From Candidatus Thorarchaeota archaeon (lineage in GTDB: Archaea; Asgardarchaeota; Thorarchaeia; Thorarchaeales; Thorarchaeaceae), in NCBI GenBank assembly GCA_029858305.1, contig JAOUFI010000003.1:38662-102661 (forward strand): a stretch of 64,000 nt of DNA, given 5' to 3'. The notes under the pieces were generated by a model, which was not told the DNA's origin, made no database searches, and saw only the letters and a list, made by a program, of their open reading frames with translations. Shown one piece after another: positions 1 to 9,048 of the stretch; the stretch's first letter is position 1, and each line of letters begins with the position of its first letter. The position numbers were made by a program, and so were the translations under genes.

Positions 1-346
1 ACCCACAGCCTACTTTTCCTTCTAAATGAAGAAATCTACCTGTTCGGTCTATTAAATTCTTCAAAGGTGTAGCTACAGAAGCGAAATGGTCTGGAGAACC
101 AAAAATAATACCATCAGCAATTGCCATTCTTTCTGCAACCTGATTCAGATCATCATCTTGGACACATTTGCCGAGTGGAGTGCATTCGTTGCAATGTTTG
201 CATTCTCTGATATCAAGGCTTGCAAGGCCGATGAATTCAATCAATGCATCTTCCTTTCTTGCAGATTCAAGAGCAGTTTCAATGAGTGTTGATGTATTGC
301 TATTTGTTCTAGGGCTGCCAGAGATTCCAAGAATTCGTGTTTTCAA
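1..346 (-). CDS. Iron-sulfur flavoprotein / NADPH-dependent FMN reductase family, 3' end cut by window edge
   Basis: Translating the minus strand from a TTG at 346 gives about 115 residues that run off the left edge, so the C-terminus is missing. The N-terminus reads MKTRILGISGSPR, the phosphate-binding loop of flavodoxin-like NADPH-dependent FMN reductases. It is followed by CKHCNECTPLGKC, a compact CX2CX2CX5C cluster as in the Methanosarcina iron-sulfur flavoprotein (Isf), and then GIIFGSPDHFASV, the usual FMN-binding segment. Members bind FMN and one 4Fe-4S cluster and act as cytosolic redox carriers, probably linking ferredoxin to oxidative-stress defence. The TTG start is preferred because GAGGT lies just upstream and the frame is closed by TGA before it. 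The physiological partner cannot be told from the sequence. Confidence 0.85.
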   Translation of the reverse strand, partial: MKTRILGISGSPRTNSNTSTLIETALESARKEDALIEFIGLASLDIRECKHCNECTPLGKCVQDDDLNQVAERMAIADGIIFGSPDHFASVATPLKNLIDRTGRFLHLEGKVGCG

Positions 347-715
347 ATCAGGTACCTCGATGTTAAAGAATTCGGTTCAAAGGCGTACTTAATTGTTGTT
401 TTTTAATCCGTATATTGTTATTGAGTACGAAAAGTAACTATAGCAGGTTCTATGTGCAAAAAAAATTACATTCTGTAAAGAAATCATGAATGAAAACAGC
501 CATTATTGAAAGAAATGTGAAAATCGCCTTTTTGACCTTTGAGCGCTTCCGACTTTTAGTGGAAACTAAAAAATCAACCTTTGGAATAAGAGAAAGCTTC
601 TGGTTTCTTGGGATGGGGGAAATTGCCCATCTCGTCCTAATAAGGAGGTGCAAATTGACTTGGCGATGCTATTATTAGAGAGTCAGATAAATCTAAAAGA
701 AGTAGGGAAGCCACT
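347..715. promoter_or_regulatory. Structured intergenic leader between the divergent flavoprotein and mutS genes
   Basis: This 369-base gap has no convincing long gene. Open frames on both strands at 450-678 lack recognisable similarity and look like chance. On the mutS strand there are two hairpins. The first is 554-571, a perfect 7-bp stem (TTTTAGT/ACTAAAA) closed by a GGAA loop, which is a GNRA tetraloop. The second is 611-632, with a GATGGG/CCCATC stem. A strong Shine-Dalgarno motif, TAAGGAGG, follows at 641-648. On the minus strand the AT-rich stretch near 395-420 could hold the flavoprotein promoter. A role in mutS expression is inference. Confidence 0.45.
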
Positions 716-719
716 TTGA
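660..719 (+). CDS. Possible 19-residue leader ORF overlapping the mutS start
   Basis: TTG at 660 opens MAMLLLESQINLKEVGKPL and ends at a TGA (717-719) that overlaps the TTG start of mutS (716-718). The strong AAGGAGG lies about 11 bases upstream. A second TTG at 655, with ideal spacing from the same motif, would give only a 7-residue peptide ending at 678. Because mutS itself has only a weak ribosome site, translation of the leader could be coupled to mutS. Without conservation data it may be chance. Confidence 0.25.
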   Translation: MAMLLLESQINLKEVGKPL

Positions 720-3316
720 CCAAGCAAACTCCTATGCAGCGGCAGTATCTTCAGCTGAAGAGACAATACCCAGACTGCATACTAATGTTCCGTCTTGGCG
801 ATTTTTATGAGATGTTCAATGAAGATGCAAAAGTGGCTAGTAAAGCACTTGACATTGTTCTCACTGCACGAGGAGAAGGAGTCAATCGTTGGCCTTTATG
901 TGGAGTTCCCTATCATGCTGTAGATGGATACGTTGCCAAACTACTGCAACAAGGCTTTACCGTAGCCGTTGCAGAGCAGGTTGAAGATCCCTCACAGGCC
1001 AAGGGTCTTGTAAAAAGGGATGTTGTAAGAGTAATAACTCCAGGCACTGTTCTTGAGAGCTCTATGCTTGAAGATTCATCAAATAACTATCTGACAGCAA
1101 TGATCGAGGAGGGTGGTATCACAGGAGTTGCATCTGTCGATGTTTCCACCGGGGAATTCCTTGCAGCACAAATAGAAGGTTCTCTAGACAGCGAAGCAGT
1201 GATGAATGAGATTGGGAGGCTGGGGCCTTCTGAAATTTTGCTGCCTGATGGATTGGCGAAGTCAAGTATTTGCAAAGTTTTGCAAGAAACTGGGATTCAT
1301 ATAACATTAAGAAATGCTCTAGATTTCTCAGCATCGAATGCTGAAGATTTGCTTAAAGAGCAATATGGAGTTTCCATAATCGATGGCTTTGGAATTGCTG
1401 ACAAACAGATAGCTCTTGGAGCTGTTGGAGCTGTGCTTGTGTATCTACAAGACGTTCACAGAACAAGTAAGATCTCTCTCTCAGGACTCAGGACTTATAC
1501 TGTCGAAACCCACATGGTCGTAGATAGCCAGACCCAGAGAAATCTAGAGCTTATCAAAAACGCTAGAGATGGAACTCCGCGCGGCACACTTCTCAGTATA
1601 TTGTCAAAGACAGTCACACCTATGGGAAAACGCAAATTAAAACAATGGATTCTACAGCCACTAAGAGATGTTGCAGCAATTGAGATGAGATTGGATGCTG
1701 TTGAGGAGTTGGCACGAAACGCGCTTATTCGGCAAGGGATTGCAAGCAGCCTCAGAGATGTTGGAGACCTTGAGAGAGCAACAAGTAGAATTGTCTTTGG
1801 AACATCTAGTGCAAGAGATCTCCTCGGACTGAGAAATTCTCTATCCAGACTACCAGCGTCTAAAGAAGCTCTTGCATCATGTTCGAGTAAGATGATGAGG
1901 GATTCCGCGAATTCTATTGATCCCTTAACTGAGCTTCATCTCACGCTCAAAGAAGCCATTCTGGATGATCCTCCTGTCTCAGTTAGAGATGGTGGGATGA
2001 TTAAGAAAGGATTCAGTCGGGACCTTGATTCTTTGAAGGAAACAATTTCATCTGATAAAAAATGGATAGCATCGCTTCAAGAAACTGAGAGAAGAAGAAC
2101 AGGTATTAAATCGTTGAAGGTCGGATTCAATAAGGTCTTTGGTTACTACATTGAGATCACTCGTTCGAACCTCAACATGGTGCCTGAAGAATATGAGAGA
2201 AAACAGACGCTTGCCAATGCGGAGAGATTCATTACACCTGAGCTCAAGGAGAAGGAATCTGCAGTTCTCGCAGGAGAGGAGCGTATCAATAAACTCGAGT
2301 TTGAAATCTATGAGGAACTACGAGAAAGGGTTCGAGAGGCATCAGCTAAATTACGTCAGAATTCCAATGCAATAGCTATTACTGATGTCTTGGTATCTCT
2401 ATCTGAAGTTGCTGTAACGAGAAGATATTGCCGACCATCTCTTAAGACAGACACTCGGATTAAGATTGTAGATGGCAGGCATGCCTCACTAGAGGTGATG
2501 CTTGGTCCGAATGAGTTTGTGCCAAATAGTATTGAGATTGGTGATGGTGGTACTACGCTAATTATCATCACAGGTCCAAATATGGCTGGAAAATCAACTT
2601 GGATGAGGCAATGTGCCATCATCGTGCTCCTTGCACAGATGGGTTCCTTCGTACCCGCTAAGAGTGCTGAGGTAGGTCTCGTCGATAGGATTTTCACTCG
2701 AGTCGGAGCGTTCGATGACCTCACAGCGCGTCAGAGTACTTTCATGGTTGAAATGATAGAAACAGCGAATATACTCAATAATGCCACTGAGAAAAGCCTA
2801 GTCATCCTTGATGAGATAGGTCGAGGGACATCGACTTTTGATGGAATGGCTCTGGCTTGGGCAGTCGCTGAACGCATTATTCAAATGAGAACACGTACCC
2901 TCTTTGCTACTCACTTCCATCAACTCACCGATATGGCAGCACAGTTTCATGGTGTAAAGAATGTGCATACCTTAGCGAAAGAGTCAGGGGACACAATAAT
3001 ATTCATACATAGAGTTGTGGACGGTGGAACGGACAAGAGCTATGGAGTCCATGTTGCCGCTCTAGCAGGAGTTCCTGAATCGGTCGTGAAACGAGCTAGT
3101 CAAATCCTCCAGAAGATTGAGAAGGAGAACAGGCTCACTGTGAGAGATACTATCCCTGATTTTAAATCGACAGAACAGACTAGCTTAGAGTCCTTAGTTA
3201 TAGAGGACCCTCTTGTTGATAGAATAAGGCACATAGATCTTGATAGAACTACTCCAATCGATGCACTTATGCAATTGAGGGAGATACAAGAGGAAGCAAA
3301 GAAAAGAAAGGACTGA
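716..3316 (+). CDS. mutS: DNA mismatch repair protein MutS (MutS1)
   Basis: The protein has 866 residues, the normal length for bacterial MutS1. The mismatch-reading motif GDFYEMF places the Phe-x-Glu pair at F30 and E32 of domain I. The connector, lever and clamp regions follow, and the ABC-type ATPase carries Walker A GPNMAGKST at about 620-628, Walker B ending in DE at 699-700, and the downstream ATHFHQLT segment. It binds mispaired DNA as a dimer and recruits MutL in an ATP-dependent way. The start is TTG at 716; TPM near residues 5-7 matches the usual MutS N-terminus, so no longer start is needed. mutL lies about 18 kb away on the same strand. MutS1 is patchy in archaea, so descent from a bacterial donor is likely but inferred. 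Confidence 0.97.
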   Translation: MTKQTPMQRQYLQLKRQYPDCILMFRLGDFYEMFNEDAKVASKALDIVLTARGEGVNRWPLCGVPYHAVDGYVAKLLQQGFTVAVAEQVEDPSQAKGLVKRDVVRVITPGTVLESSMLEDSSNNYLTAMIEEGGITGVASVDVSTGEFLAAQIEGSLDSEAVMNEIGRLGPSEILLPDGLAKSSICKVLQETGIHITLRNALDFSASNAEDLLKEQYGVSIIDGFGIADKQIALGAVGAVLVYLQDVHRTSKISLSGLRTYTVETHMVVDSQTQRNLELIKNARDGTPRGTLLSILSKTVTPMGKRKLKQWILQPLRDVAAIEMRLDAVEELARNALIRQGIASSLRDVGDLERATSRIVFGTSSARDLLGLRNSLSRLPASKEALASCSSKMMRDSANSIDPLTELHLTLKEAILDDPPVSVRDGGMIKKGFSRDLDSLKETISSDKKWIASLQETERRRTGIKSLKVGFNKVFGYYIEITRSNLNMVPEEYERKQTLANAERFITPELKEKESAVLAGEERINKLEFEIYEELRERVREASAKLRQNSNAIAITDVLVSLSEVAVTRRYCRPSLKTDTRIKIVDGRHASLEVMLGPNEFVPNSIEIGDGGTTLIIITGPNMAGKSTWMRQCAIIVLLAQMGSFVPAKSAEVGLVDRIFTRVGAFDDLTARQSTFMVEMIETANILNNATEKSLVILDEIGRGTSTFDGMALAWAVAERIIQMRTRTLFATHFHQLTDMAAQFHGVKNVHTLAKESGDTIIFIHRVVDGGTDKSYGVHVAALAGVPESVVKRASQILQKIEKENRLTVRDTIPDFKSTEQTSLESLVIEDPLVDRIRHIDLDRTTPIDALMQLREIQEEAKKRKD

Positions 3317-3354
3317 TTACTGTCTTTAATTGTAAATCACAAACCCATAATCCA

Positions 3355-4758
3355 TCAGCCAGTTTCTATGGCTTTCTTTGGAGCCCTTAGCTCTGCTTCA
3401 AGTTCTTCAATGTTCACTCTTGGTTCTATGCTCTTGGTCGCGAGTATTCCAAGTATAACAAAGTTGAGAATAATAGCTCCAAGTATTAGCGGGATACCTT
3501 CGTAATATGTATAGATGAAACCTGAAAAGATAGGTGCAATTGTACCAACAAGCAGGACTAGAAGCGTTGACAGCCCCAGCATCTTCCCTAAGTCTGCTCG
3601 CGGCAGGGATTTCTGGATATAGGCACCCATAGTGGTTGCCCAGAGATTGTCATTTGTCGATTTCATCGCCGTGGCAATGAACGCAAGCGAGAGAATTACT
3701 CCGAGACCGGGATAGATGCTATCAAGCGTGGCAACCCATTCCACTGGTGCAACATATTTTACATATTGTGCAATGATCAAGAGACCAAGTGCAAGAGGCA
3801 TCACAGAATACACTGCAATTGTAATTCTCTTTCCACCTTTCTTATCAAATGAACGTCCGAGTAGAAGTGTTAATGGTACAGACAATGCAAGGGTGATCAG
3901 CATCATGAGGAAAATCTGACCAATATTAAACTCCAGAGTTTCATTAACATAGAATAAGCTTGAGAAACCATACATGTTATCACTCAGGGCATCTATCATC
4001 ATAACTGCAACAAAGATAGGAAACACTCTAATCAGTAGTTTCAGGCCTCGCTTACTCTCTGAAATAAAATCCCTGATGATTGATGCGTTTCGATCCCTCT
4101 CTGGTATTGGGGTTGATTCCAACCATATCAACCGAATAATGGTAGTAGCTAGGAATCCAACTGCACCGATAAAAAAGATCGTTCGCATTATCTGAATAAA
4201 TGCCCATCCATTGTTGAACATTATACCCATGGCTAAGAGAGGACCTAGACCGAATAGAGCTCCCAGAGTGAAAAGACTGACCGCGACCCCTCCATATTTT
4301 CTATCGATGACTTGATAGATGTAAGCAGTACCCCCTTGACCTGTAAAGTTTGACGTTGCAAGTGTAAGGAGCCCCATTGCAACAATCTCGATTCGATCAG
4401 CAAATGAGAGAATGAGAAAACCAATCCCGTTTATCACCATGGTAATGATCGCGAGGTTTCTACGATTGTAGTTATCTGCAAGATAACTTGCAACCAGTGT
4501 CCCTATGAGCGTCACTATGGTCATTGAAGAAAAGAGAATACCTAGAATGAGGTAGGGGATTCCCAAGTCTCGAAGAAAGAGACTCAGGAAGTTCCAAACA
4601 ACATTTAGACTTGCCATTATCCAGTTTGTTATTATGAAGACTCTGAAGTTCTTGTTTGCCATCAGACTCCTGACTGAGTGACTCCAAGAATCATCGGCAA
4701 CTTGCTCAAGAGGTACTTGGGGAGTTACTGTAGTCACATCAATCGGGTCTTCGCTCAA
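3355..4758 (-). CDS. Major facilitator superfamily transporter
   Basis: This 467-residue polytopic protein has about 12 hydrophobic segments, a charged N-terminal tail of about 30 residues and a charged C-terminal tail. The segment ASYLADNYNRRNLAII after the second helix resembles the MFS loop 2-3 signature (G-x-x-x-D-R-x-G-R-R type), and a related LLLGRSFDKKGGKRI occurs at the start of the second half. It should be a secondary transporter of the cytoplasmic membrane; the substrate cannot be predicted. The start is TTG at 4758. It is convergent with mutS (38-base gap) and 118 bases downstream of the aldo/keto reductase on the same strand, so the two might be cotranscribed. Confidence 0.88.
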   Translation of the reverse strand: MSEDPIDVTTVTPQVPLEQVADDSWSHSVRSLMANKNFRVFIITNWIMASLNVVWNFLSLFLRDLGIPYLILGILFSSMTIVTLIGTLVASYLADNYNRRNLAIITMVINGIGFLILSFADRIEIVAMGLLTLATSNFTGQGGTAYIYQVIDRKYGGVAVSLFTLGALFGLGPLLAMGIMFNNGWAFIQIMRTIFFIGAVGFLATTIIRLIWLESTPIPERDRNASIIRDFISESKRGLKLLIRVFPIFVAVMMIDALSDNMYGFSSLFYVNETLEFNIGQIFLMMLITLALSVPLTLLLGRSFDKKGGKRITIAVYSVMPLALGLLIIAQYVKYVAPVEWVATLDSIYPGLGVILSLAFIATAMKSTNDNLWATTMGAYIQKSLPRADLGKMLGLSTLLVLLVGTIAPIFSGFIYTYYEGIPLILGAIILNFVILGILATKSIEPRVNIEELEAELRAPKKAIETG

Positions 4759-4876
4759 AAGATTTCATTCTTCCATGGTGGCTGTTTTCTTGCTTAAGAT
4801 AATCAAATTGACTTATGCAAGTTTAATGAATATGATGATGAAGGCATCGAGATGAGTGCGAAATACACAGAATCGT

Positions 4877-6019
4877 TTATTTTGCCGAAAGAATTTCATG
4901 TGCTTTCTTTAGTTGCTCTATAATGTCAATACCTTGTGGACACTTCTCTAAGCACTCTCCACATTCTTCACACGCAGAAGCATCCTTTCCTTGAGCCCAT
5001 GGAGTTTTGCCAATCGTTGAATAATAGGATTTTGCCTTTGCCTGATCCCCATAGATCTGATAGCGTTGCAACGATTCAAAAATGAAGTTGATATTGACTT
5101 CATTTGGACAAGGTTGACAATACTTGCATTGAGTACAGACAAGGTCACACAACTCTTTGAATCTCTTTGCAATACCGTCAATTGATTTCTTTTCTGTCTT
5201 AGTTAGTACATTATAATCAGCACTCGAAGTGATGCTTAGGTTATCATTCAGCATATCGCCAGAGCCCATTCCTGATAGTGCAACTGAAACATTCGGATTA
5301 CTCAGAACAAACTTGAACGCCAAATCCACGTAATTCTCGCGTCCGGGTGTCAGCCACTCCTTCATTTCTTCTGGCAGATTTTTTCCTGCAAGACGCCCAC
5401 CACCTACAGATCCCATAGTCGCTACAGCTAGACCTTTTCTACCTGCATAATTGATCATCTCATGATTGACTTGGTCCACTATATTGTATTGCACAAGCAT
5501 TAGCTCAAAATACCCAGAGTCAATAATTTCTTTTAGAACTTCAGGCGTATCATGGAAGGAGAATCCTAGATGCTTTATTTTTCCATCCTCTTTTGCCTTC
5601 ATGGCGCGTTCCAGTAAATTGAGTCCCAGCACCTTCTCTTCAAACGTCTTTTTATTTAAGGCATGAAACAAATAGAAATCCACGCTCTCTTCATCTAATC
5701 GTTGAAGCTGTTCATCCAGATACTGATCAAAGTGCTCCTGCTTTGTGAACTCCTGCCGACCTACAGGGCATTTAGTTACCAGCGTGACACGTTCGCGATA
5801 CCCATCTTTTAATGCCATTCCCAAGACTACTTCGCTTTCACCACCGTGATAGGTCCAAGCAGTATCCACATACGTAATACCATTGTCAATTCCTTTTCGA
5901 ATTAGCTTAATAGCTTCTAGTCTATTGATTTTACCATCTTCAGTTATTGGAAGACGCATACAACCAAATCCAAGTGCTGATACTTTAGTTCCTAGTTTTC
6001 CCAGCATTCTATATTGCAT
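4877..6019 (-). CDS. Aldo/keto reductase with C-terminal 4Fe-4S ferredoxin domain (COG1453 type)
   Basis: The 380 residues start with MQYRMLGKLGTKVSALGFG, typical of the aldo/keto reductase barrel. The catalytic region includes DTAWTYHGGESE and the barrel continues with HLGFSFHD. The C-terminal 110 residues carry two cysteine clusters: CTQCKYCQPCP (CX2CX2CX2C) near 293-303 and CEECGECLEKCP (CX2CX2CX3CP) near 350-361. This fusion is a known family of predicted oxidoreductases with an added iron-sulfur domain, probably taking electrons from NAD(P)H or ferredoxin; substrates are unknown. The protein is probably cytosolic. The start is ATG, with no clear ribosome site, so a short leader is likely. 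The gene lies directly upstream of the MFS transporter gene. Confidence 0.93.
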   Translation of the reverse strand: MQYRMLGKLGTKVSALGFGCMRLPITEDGKINRLEAIKLIRKGIDNGITYVDTAWTYHGGESEVVLGMALKDGYRERVTLVTKCPVGRQEFTKQEHFDQYLDEQLQRLDEESVDFYLFHALNKKTFEEKVLGLNLLERAMKAKEDGKIKHLGFSFHDTPEVLKEIIDSGYFELMLVQYNIVDQVNHEMINYAGRKGLAVATMGSVGGGRLAGKNLPEEMKEWLTPGRENYVDLAFKFVLSNPNVSVALSGMGSGDMLNDNLSITSSADYNVLTKTEKKSIDGIAKRFKELCDLVCTQCKYCQPCPNEVNINFIFESLQRYQIYGDQAKAKSYYSTIGKTPWAQGKDASACEECGECLEKCPQGIDIIEQLKKAHEILSAK

Positions 6020-6320
6020 GTTTTTTCAACTCGCGAGATGTTTTTGCTATGCAACTTGCGCTTGTTAAATTCACGGTTTCTCGTGAGAGTTCATAATAAA
6101 CCCATCAAGATGTGAATTGAATTCAATTGCAAAAGAAGTCATTATCCAAACATCGAGCACCTCTTTTTAATTCTTGCCTGGACTGTTTCACAATACACAA
6201 TAAATGAAAACCAACAGATTTTATTTAGAGTAGGATATGAGTTGGATACCAAATCATCTGAGAAACACCTAATTTGGAATGAGCTGCTTAGAATGGTTTG
6301 GTCATTGGAGGATTGAAAAC
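6020..6320. promoter_or_regulatory. Divergent intergenic region with a 14-nt palindrome
   Basis: This 301-base spacer separates the minus-strand aldo/keto reductase from the plus-strand membrane unit. AATTGAATTCAATT at 6115-6128 is a perfect 14-base palindrome and could be a site for a dimeric regulator. CTCGCGAG at about 6030-6037 is an 8-base palindrome close to the aldo/keto reductase start. The rest is AT-rich with no gene I can support, apart from an ATG at 6279 that is in frame with the next gene. Confidence 0.3.
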
Positions 6321-6878
6321 GTGAGTCCTATAGAGATTCTTAGTGTGTTAGGCGCCTCTTTTCTCCTCTTCCGAATCTGGCTTGTTGAAATGAAGTTGCC
6401 TGATGAACTCCAATTTAGACGTAGATACTTCAGTCGTTTTTTCTCATATTATACAGGTTTCGCTCTCGTTTTTGGGCTTAGTTTCTATCCGTTTAATGTG
6501 ATGGTAATGATCGCCTTCCCAATTATACTTGTGACATCTATTTGGGACATCAACTTCTACCGCAGGTTCAAGACTCAGACATATTGGACCAAAAACCGTG
6601 CTTGGGTGTTAATTGAAAGACTCACTTTACACCCTCCTGTAGTCATAGTAGCTTTATTCATGATTTTTAATGATGCAAGAAATTACATCCAGCCCCCCAA
6701 TCTCCTCATGATGATAGTAAGTGCTCTTATCCTCTTTCTTCCATTCTTCCTACTTGATGCACGGTGGACACGACGTTACAAATGGCCTGAGGCTGTAATT
6801 GTAATTGGACTAATGGTCGCATCTGGTGCATCGTTACTACTTGCAGAAGCAATTCTTTGGGGTGTTCCATTTTGGTAG
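6321..6878 (+). CDS. Polytopic membrane protein of unknown function
   Basis: From GTG at 6321 the product has 185 residues with about five or six hydrophobic helices and no family I recognise. I prefer GTG 6321 because GGAGG lies nine bases upstream; an in-frame ATG at 6279 would add 14 residues (a polar stretch, MSCLEWFGHWRIEN) but lacks a ribosome site. Aromatic-rich loops such as FYRRFKTQTYWTKNRAW separate the helices. The stop overlaps the start of the next gene by 7 bases, which implies translational coupling with the glycosyltransferase and, beyond it, heliorhodopsin. A role in envelope lipid or glycan handling is only suggested by context. Confidence 0.6.
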   Translation: MSPIEILSVLGASFLLFRIWLVEMKLPDELQFRRRYFSRFFSYYTGFALVFGLSFYPFNVMVMIAFPIILVTSIWDINFYRRFKTQTYWTKNRAWVLIERLTLHPPVVIVALFMIFNDARNYIQPPNLLMMIVSALILFLPFFLLDARWTRRYKWPEAVIVIGLMVASGASLLLAEAILWGVPFW

Positions 6879-8158
6879 CTGAAAGCCAAAAGACATCTGA
6901 TTCATTCTTGGAATACTTCAAGAAATCTCGGCTACTCAAAATTGGCCTTGCTTTCAATCTCATTTACTTTGTTGGTGCAATTTTTGGTTTGATTTACTTT
7001 TTCTTTGAGGGAACAGTTCTTGAAACTGTCTATACTGTAGACTTTCGTGTTTTCTATGAGGCTGGCCAAGTATTCATAAGCTCTCCAAGCGAAATCTACT
7101 CCGTTAATCCAAATGGATTGCCATTCAGATACTTCCCCTCATTTGCCGCATATATGGCTATATTCACAGGTATTCCATTACTAACACTCTACTTGATCAA
7201 CATCACGCTGATGATGATTTGTAATCTGGGCATAGTCTATTTTGTATATCAAGTGAGCCAACAAAAGGGAGTATCCACTTCCACAAAGAATTTTGAAAGA
7301 ACACTTCTCTTTGTTTTCATTGCACCTCAGCACATTGTCAATATCATGTTTGGACAAATCACACAGCTGGCTATACTTCTAGCATTGATCGTGCTGTTTC
7401 TATTGCAGTCTTCAAATCATGACTCGCTGGGGTGGTTTTTTGTTACAGGTATACTAATCGGACTAGCAGCAACCCTCAAACCTTTCTTTCTAGTATTCAT
7501 TCCTTTTATGGTTCCAATAACTGCAATGGACAGGGTACGTTTCAGTGTAGCTTTTAGACAATTAGTTGGAGTAGCTCTTGGATTCATGCTAGTAATGCTT
7601 CCAAATATTGTGTATTTCTTCACATACCCTTCCGCATTGGATGGTTTCATCAGAGTGAATCTTTTTGAAGATCTAACTGGTCAACACAGCACAAGCATTA
7701 CCAAACTAGTAATAGCCTTTGTACCATTCTCTGACACGAATCTATTACAAATTATTATTATTCTAATTTTAGGTGGGTTCCTATTCTTCAGAAGTTATGT
7801 CCGGTTTGTCAAGACTCCTCCCAATCAGAAAGATTATCTAAGACACTTTGTAGAGATGACATTTCTCATTCTTCTTGTCTATCCCGATTCATGGTTTCTC
7901 TTTCTTGCTATTTGGTATGCATTCTTGGCGCCATCAATGCTTCATCTATATAATTCTGATTCAGTTTCAGAAATGAATTTGCGGAAACTAGATTATCTAT
8001 GGTCAGGTGCAAACAATTTACTAGCTTTCTTTTCTATTGGGATTATTCTACATTACCTAATACTCGGATTTGACCCAATTATCCCAATATGGCTGACAAT
8101 CCTATTCATTCTATATGACCGTATCTCACAATTAGATACTATTTCTACAACTTCATAA
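6872..8158 (+). CDS. GT87-like (GT-C fold) membrane glycosyltransferase
   Basis: About 428 residues with some ten hydrophobic helices. After the first helix, VDFRVFYEAG (D57) and then GLPFRYFPSFA match the pattern of the GT87 / DUF2029 family, in which an acidic residue in the first outer loop is catalytic and the sugar donor is a polyprenyl-phosphate sugar. A mannosyl- or similar transfer to a lipid or surface glycan on the outer membrane face is therefore likely. TTG 6872 is preferred, since GGGGTG lies 7 bases upstream and it overlaps the previous stop; TTG 6857 would add five residues. Heliorhodopsin follows after 52 bases on the same strand. Confidence 0.75.
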   Translation: MVAESQKTSDSFLEYFKKSRLLKIGLAFNLIYFVGAIFGLIYFFFEGTVLETVYTVDFRVFYEAGQVFISSPSEIYSVNPNGLPFRYFPSFAAYMAIFTGIPLLTLYLINITLMMICNLGIVYFVYQVSQQKGVSTSTKNFERTLLFVFIAPQHIVNIMFGQITQLAILLALIVLFLLQSSNHDSLGWFFVTGILIGLAATLKPFFLVFIPFMVPITAMDRVRFSVAFRQLVGVALGFMLVMLPNIVYFFTYPSALDGFIRVNLFEDLTGQHSTSITKLVIAFVPFSDTNLLQIIIILILGGFLFFRSYVRFVKTPPNQKDYLRHFVEMTFLILLVYPDSWFLFLAIWYAFLAPSMLHLYNSDSVSEMNLRKLDYLWSGANNLLAFFSIGIILHYLILGFDPIIPIWLTILFILYDRISQLDTISTTS

Positions 8159-8173
8159 TTGGCATACCGTATG

Positions 8174-8189
8174 ATTCTTATCAAAGAAT
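8174..8189 (+). promoter_or_regulatory. Short hairpin upstream of heliorhodopsin
   Basis: ATTCTT-atca-AAGAAT is a perfect 6-bp stem with a 4-base loop. It sits between the glycosyltransferase stop (8158) and the heliorhodopsin ATG (8211), which has no visible Shine-Dalgarno motif. It could modulate read-through or mark an internal processing site. It is too short to exclude chance. Confidence 0.25.
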
Positions 8190-8210
8190 AGCGGATAATC
8201 TACGATTGTT

Positions 8211-9032
8211 ATGACCGAAGACATAAGCTTGGAGAACTCGTCTGGCTCACCGATTTCTTTTTCATATTTGAAAAAATTCAATATCTATGCCGGTGTTCTT
8301 CATCTAATAACTGGAATACTCATGCTATTCTTGGGTTTAAATTTGGAGTGGGAGCAGGATGTTTATGCCTTCTATCTCGATTTTCAAATACTTCCTGTTG
8401 ATCCATTCTTCGTAGTGCAACCGACACCTGTTGTCATATTCACACTTTCATACATCGGAGTGATTCTGGCATCATTCCCGTTAATGTCAGCTCTAGCTCA
8501 TTTCTTAATCGCGTTTCCACTGAAAGACAAGTATGTGGCAAATCTCCAGAAAGGTATGAACCCATACAGATGGTATGAGTATGCAGTATCAAGCTCAGTG
8601 ATGATTTTCCTGATCACATTCCTCTTGGGAATTTGGGATATATGGTCACTTGTGATGATTGTTGTTCTGAATGCTATGATGATTATGTTCGGATATCTAA
8701 TGGAGTATGTTAATCAGTATACAGAGAAAACTACCTGGAAACCTTTCATATTAGGATGCATTTCTGGTGGAACACCTTGGGTTGTCTTATTCGGATATTT
8801 CGCGGCCGCAATTAGTGCTGCAGAAACCAATCCTCCAACCTTTGTGTACATTATCATATTCATGTACCTAATCCTCTTCAACATCTTTGCACTGAATCAA
8901 TTCCTGCAATACAAACGAGTCAGTAAATGGAAAGACTATCTCTATGGAGAACGAATGTACATTATTCTAAGCTTGATTGCGAAAACTCTACTTGCATGGA
9001 TTGTTTTTGCTGGAATATTTGCACCATTCTAA
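8211..9032 (+). CDS. Heliorhodopsin
   Basis: The 273 residues form seven hydrophobic helices. The last contains LSLIAKTLLAW, the heliorhodopsin retinal-binding signature, so K258 is the expected Schiff-base lysine. MNPYRWYEYAVSSS contains E123, the position of the Schiff-base counterion. H31 (VLHLITG) and H97 (SALAHFLI) match the two conserved histidines of the family's inner cavity. Spacings support this: E123 to K258 is 135 residues, against 134 between E107 and K241 of the founding protein 48C12 as I recall it. Heliorhodopsins are light sensors with a slow photocycle and inverted membrane orientation (N-terminus inside), not ion pumps. The gene follows two membrane-protein genes and is closed by a strong inverted repeat. 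The signalling partner is unknown. Confidence 0.96.
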   Translation: MTEDISLENSSGSPISFSYLKKFNIYAGVLHLITGILMLFLGLNLEWEQDVYAFYLDFQILPVDPFFVVQPTPVVIFTLSYIGVILASFPLMSALAHFLIAFPLKDKYVANLQKGMNPYRWYEYAVSSSVMIFLITFLLGIWDIWSLVMIVVLNAMMIMFGYLMEYVNQYTEKTTWKPFILGCISGGTPWVVLFGYFAAAISAAETNPPTFVYIIIFMYLILFNIFALNQFLQYKRVSKWKDYLYGERMYIILSLIAKTLLAWIVFAGIFAPF

Positions 9033-9048
9033 TAAGATTAAACCAAAA

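Noticed and set aside
450..678. Open frames of 62-67 codons on both strands in the mutS leader
   Set aside because: They overlap each other, have no ribosome site at a suitable distance and no recognisable protein pattern; the hairpins there explain the sequence better.
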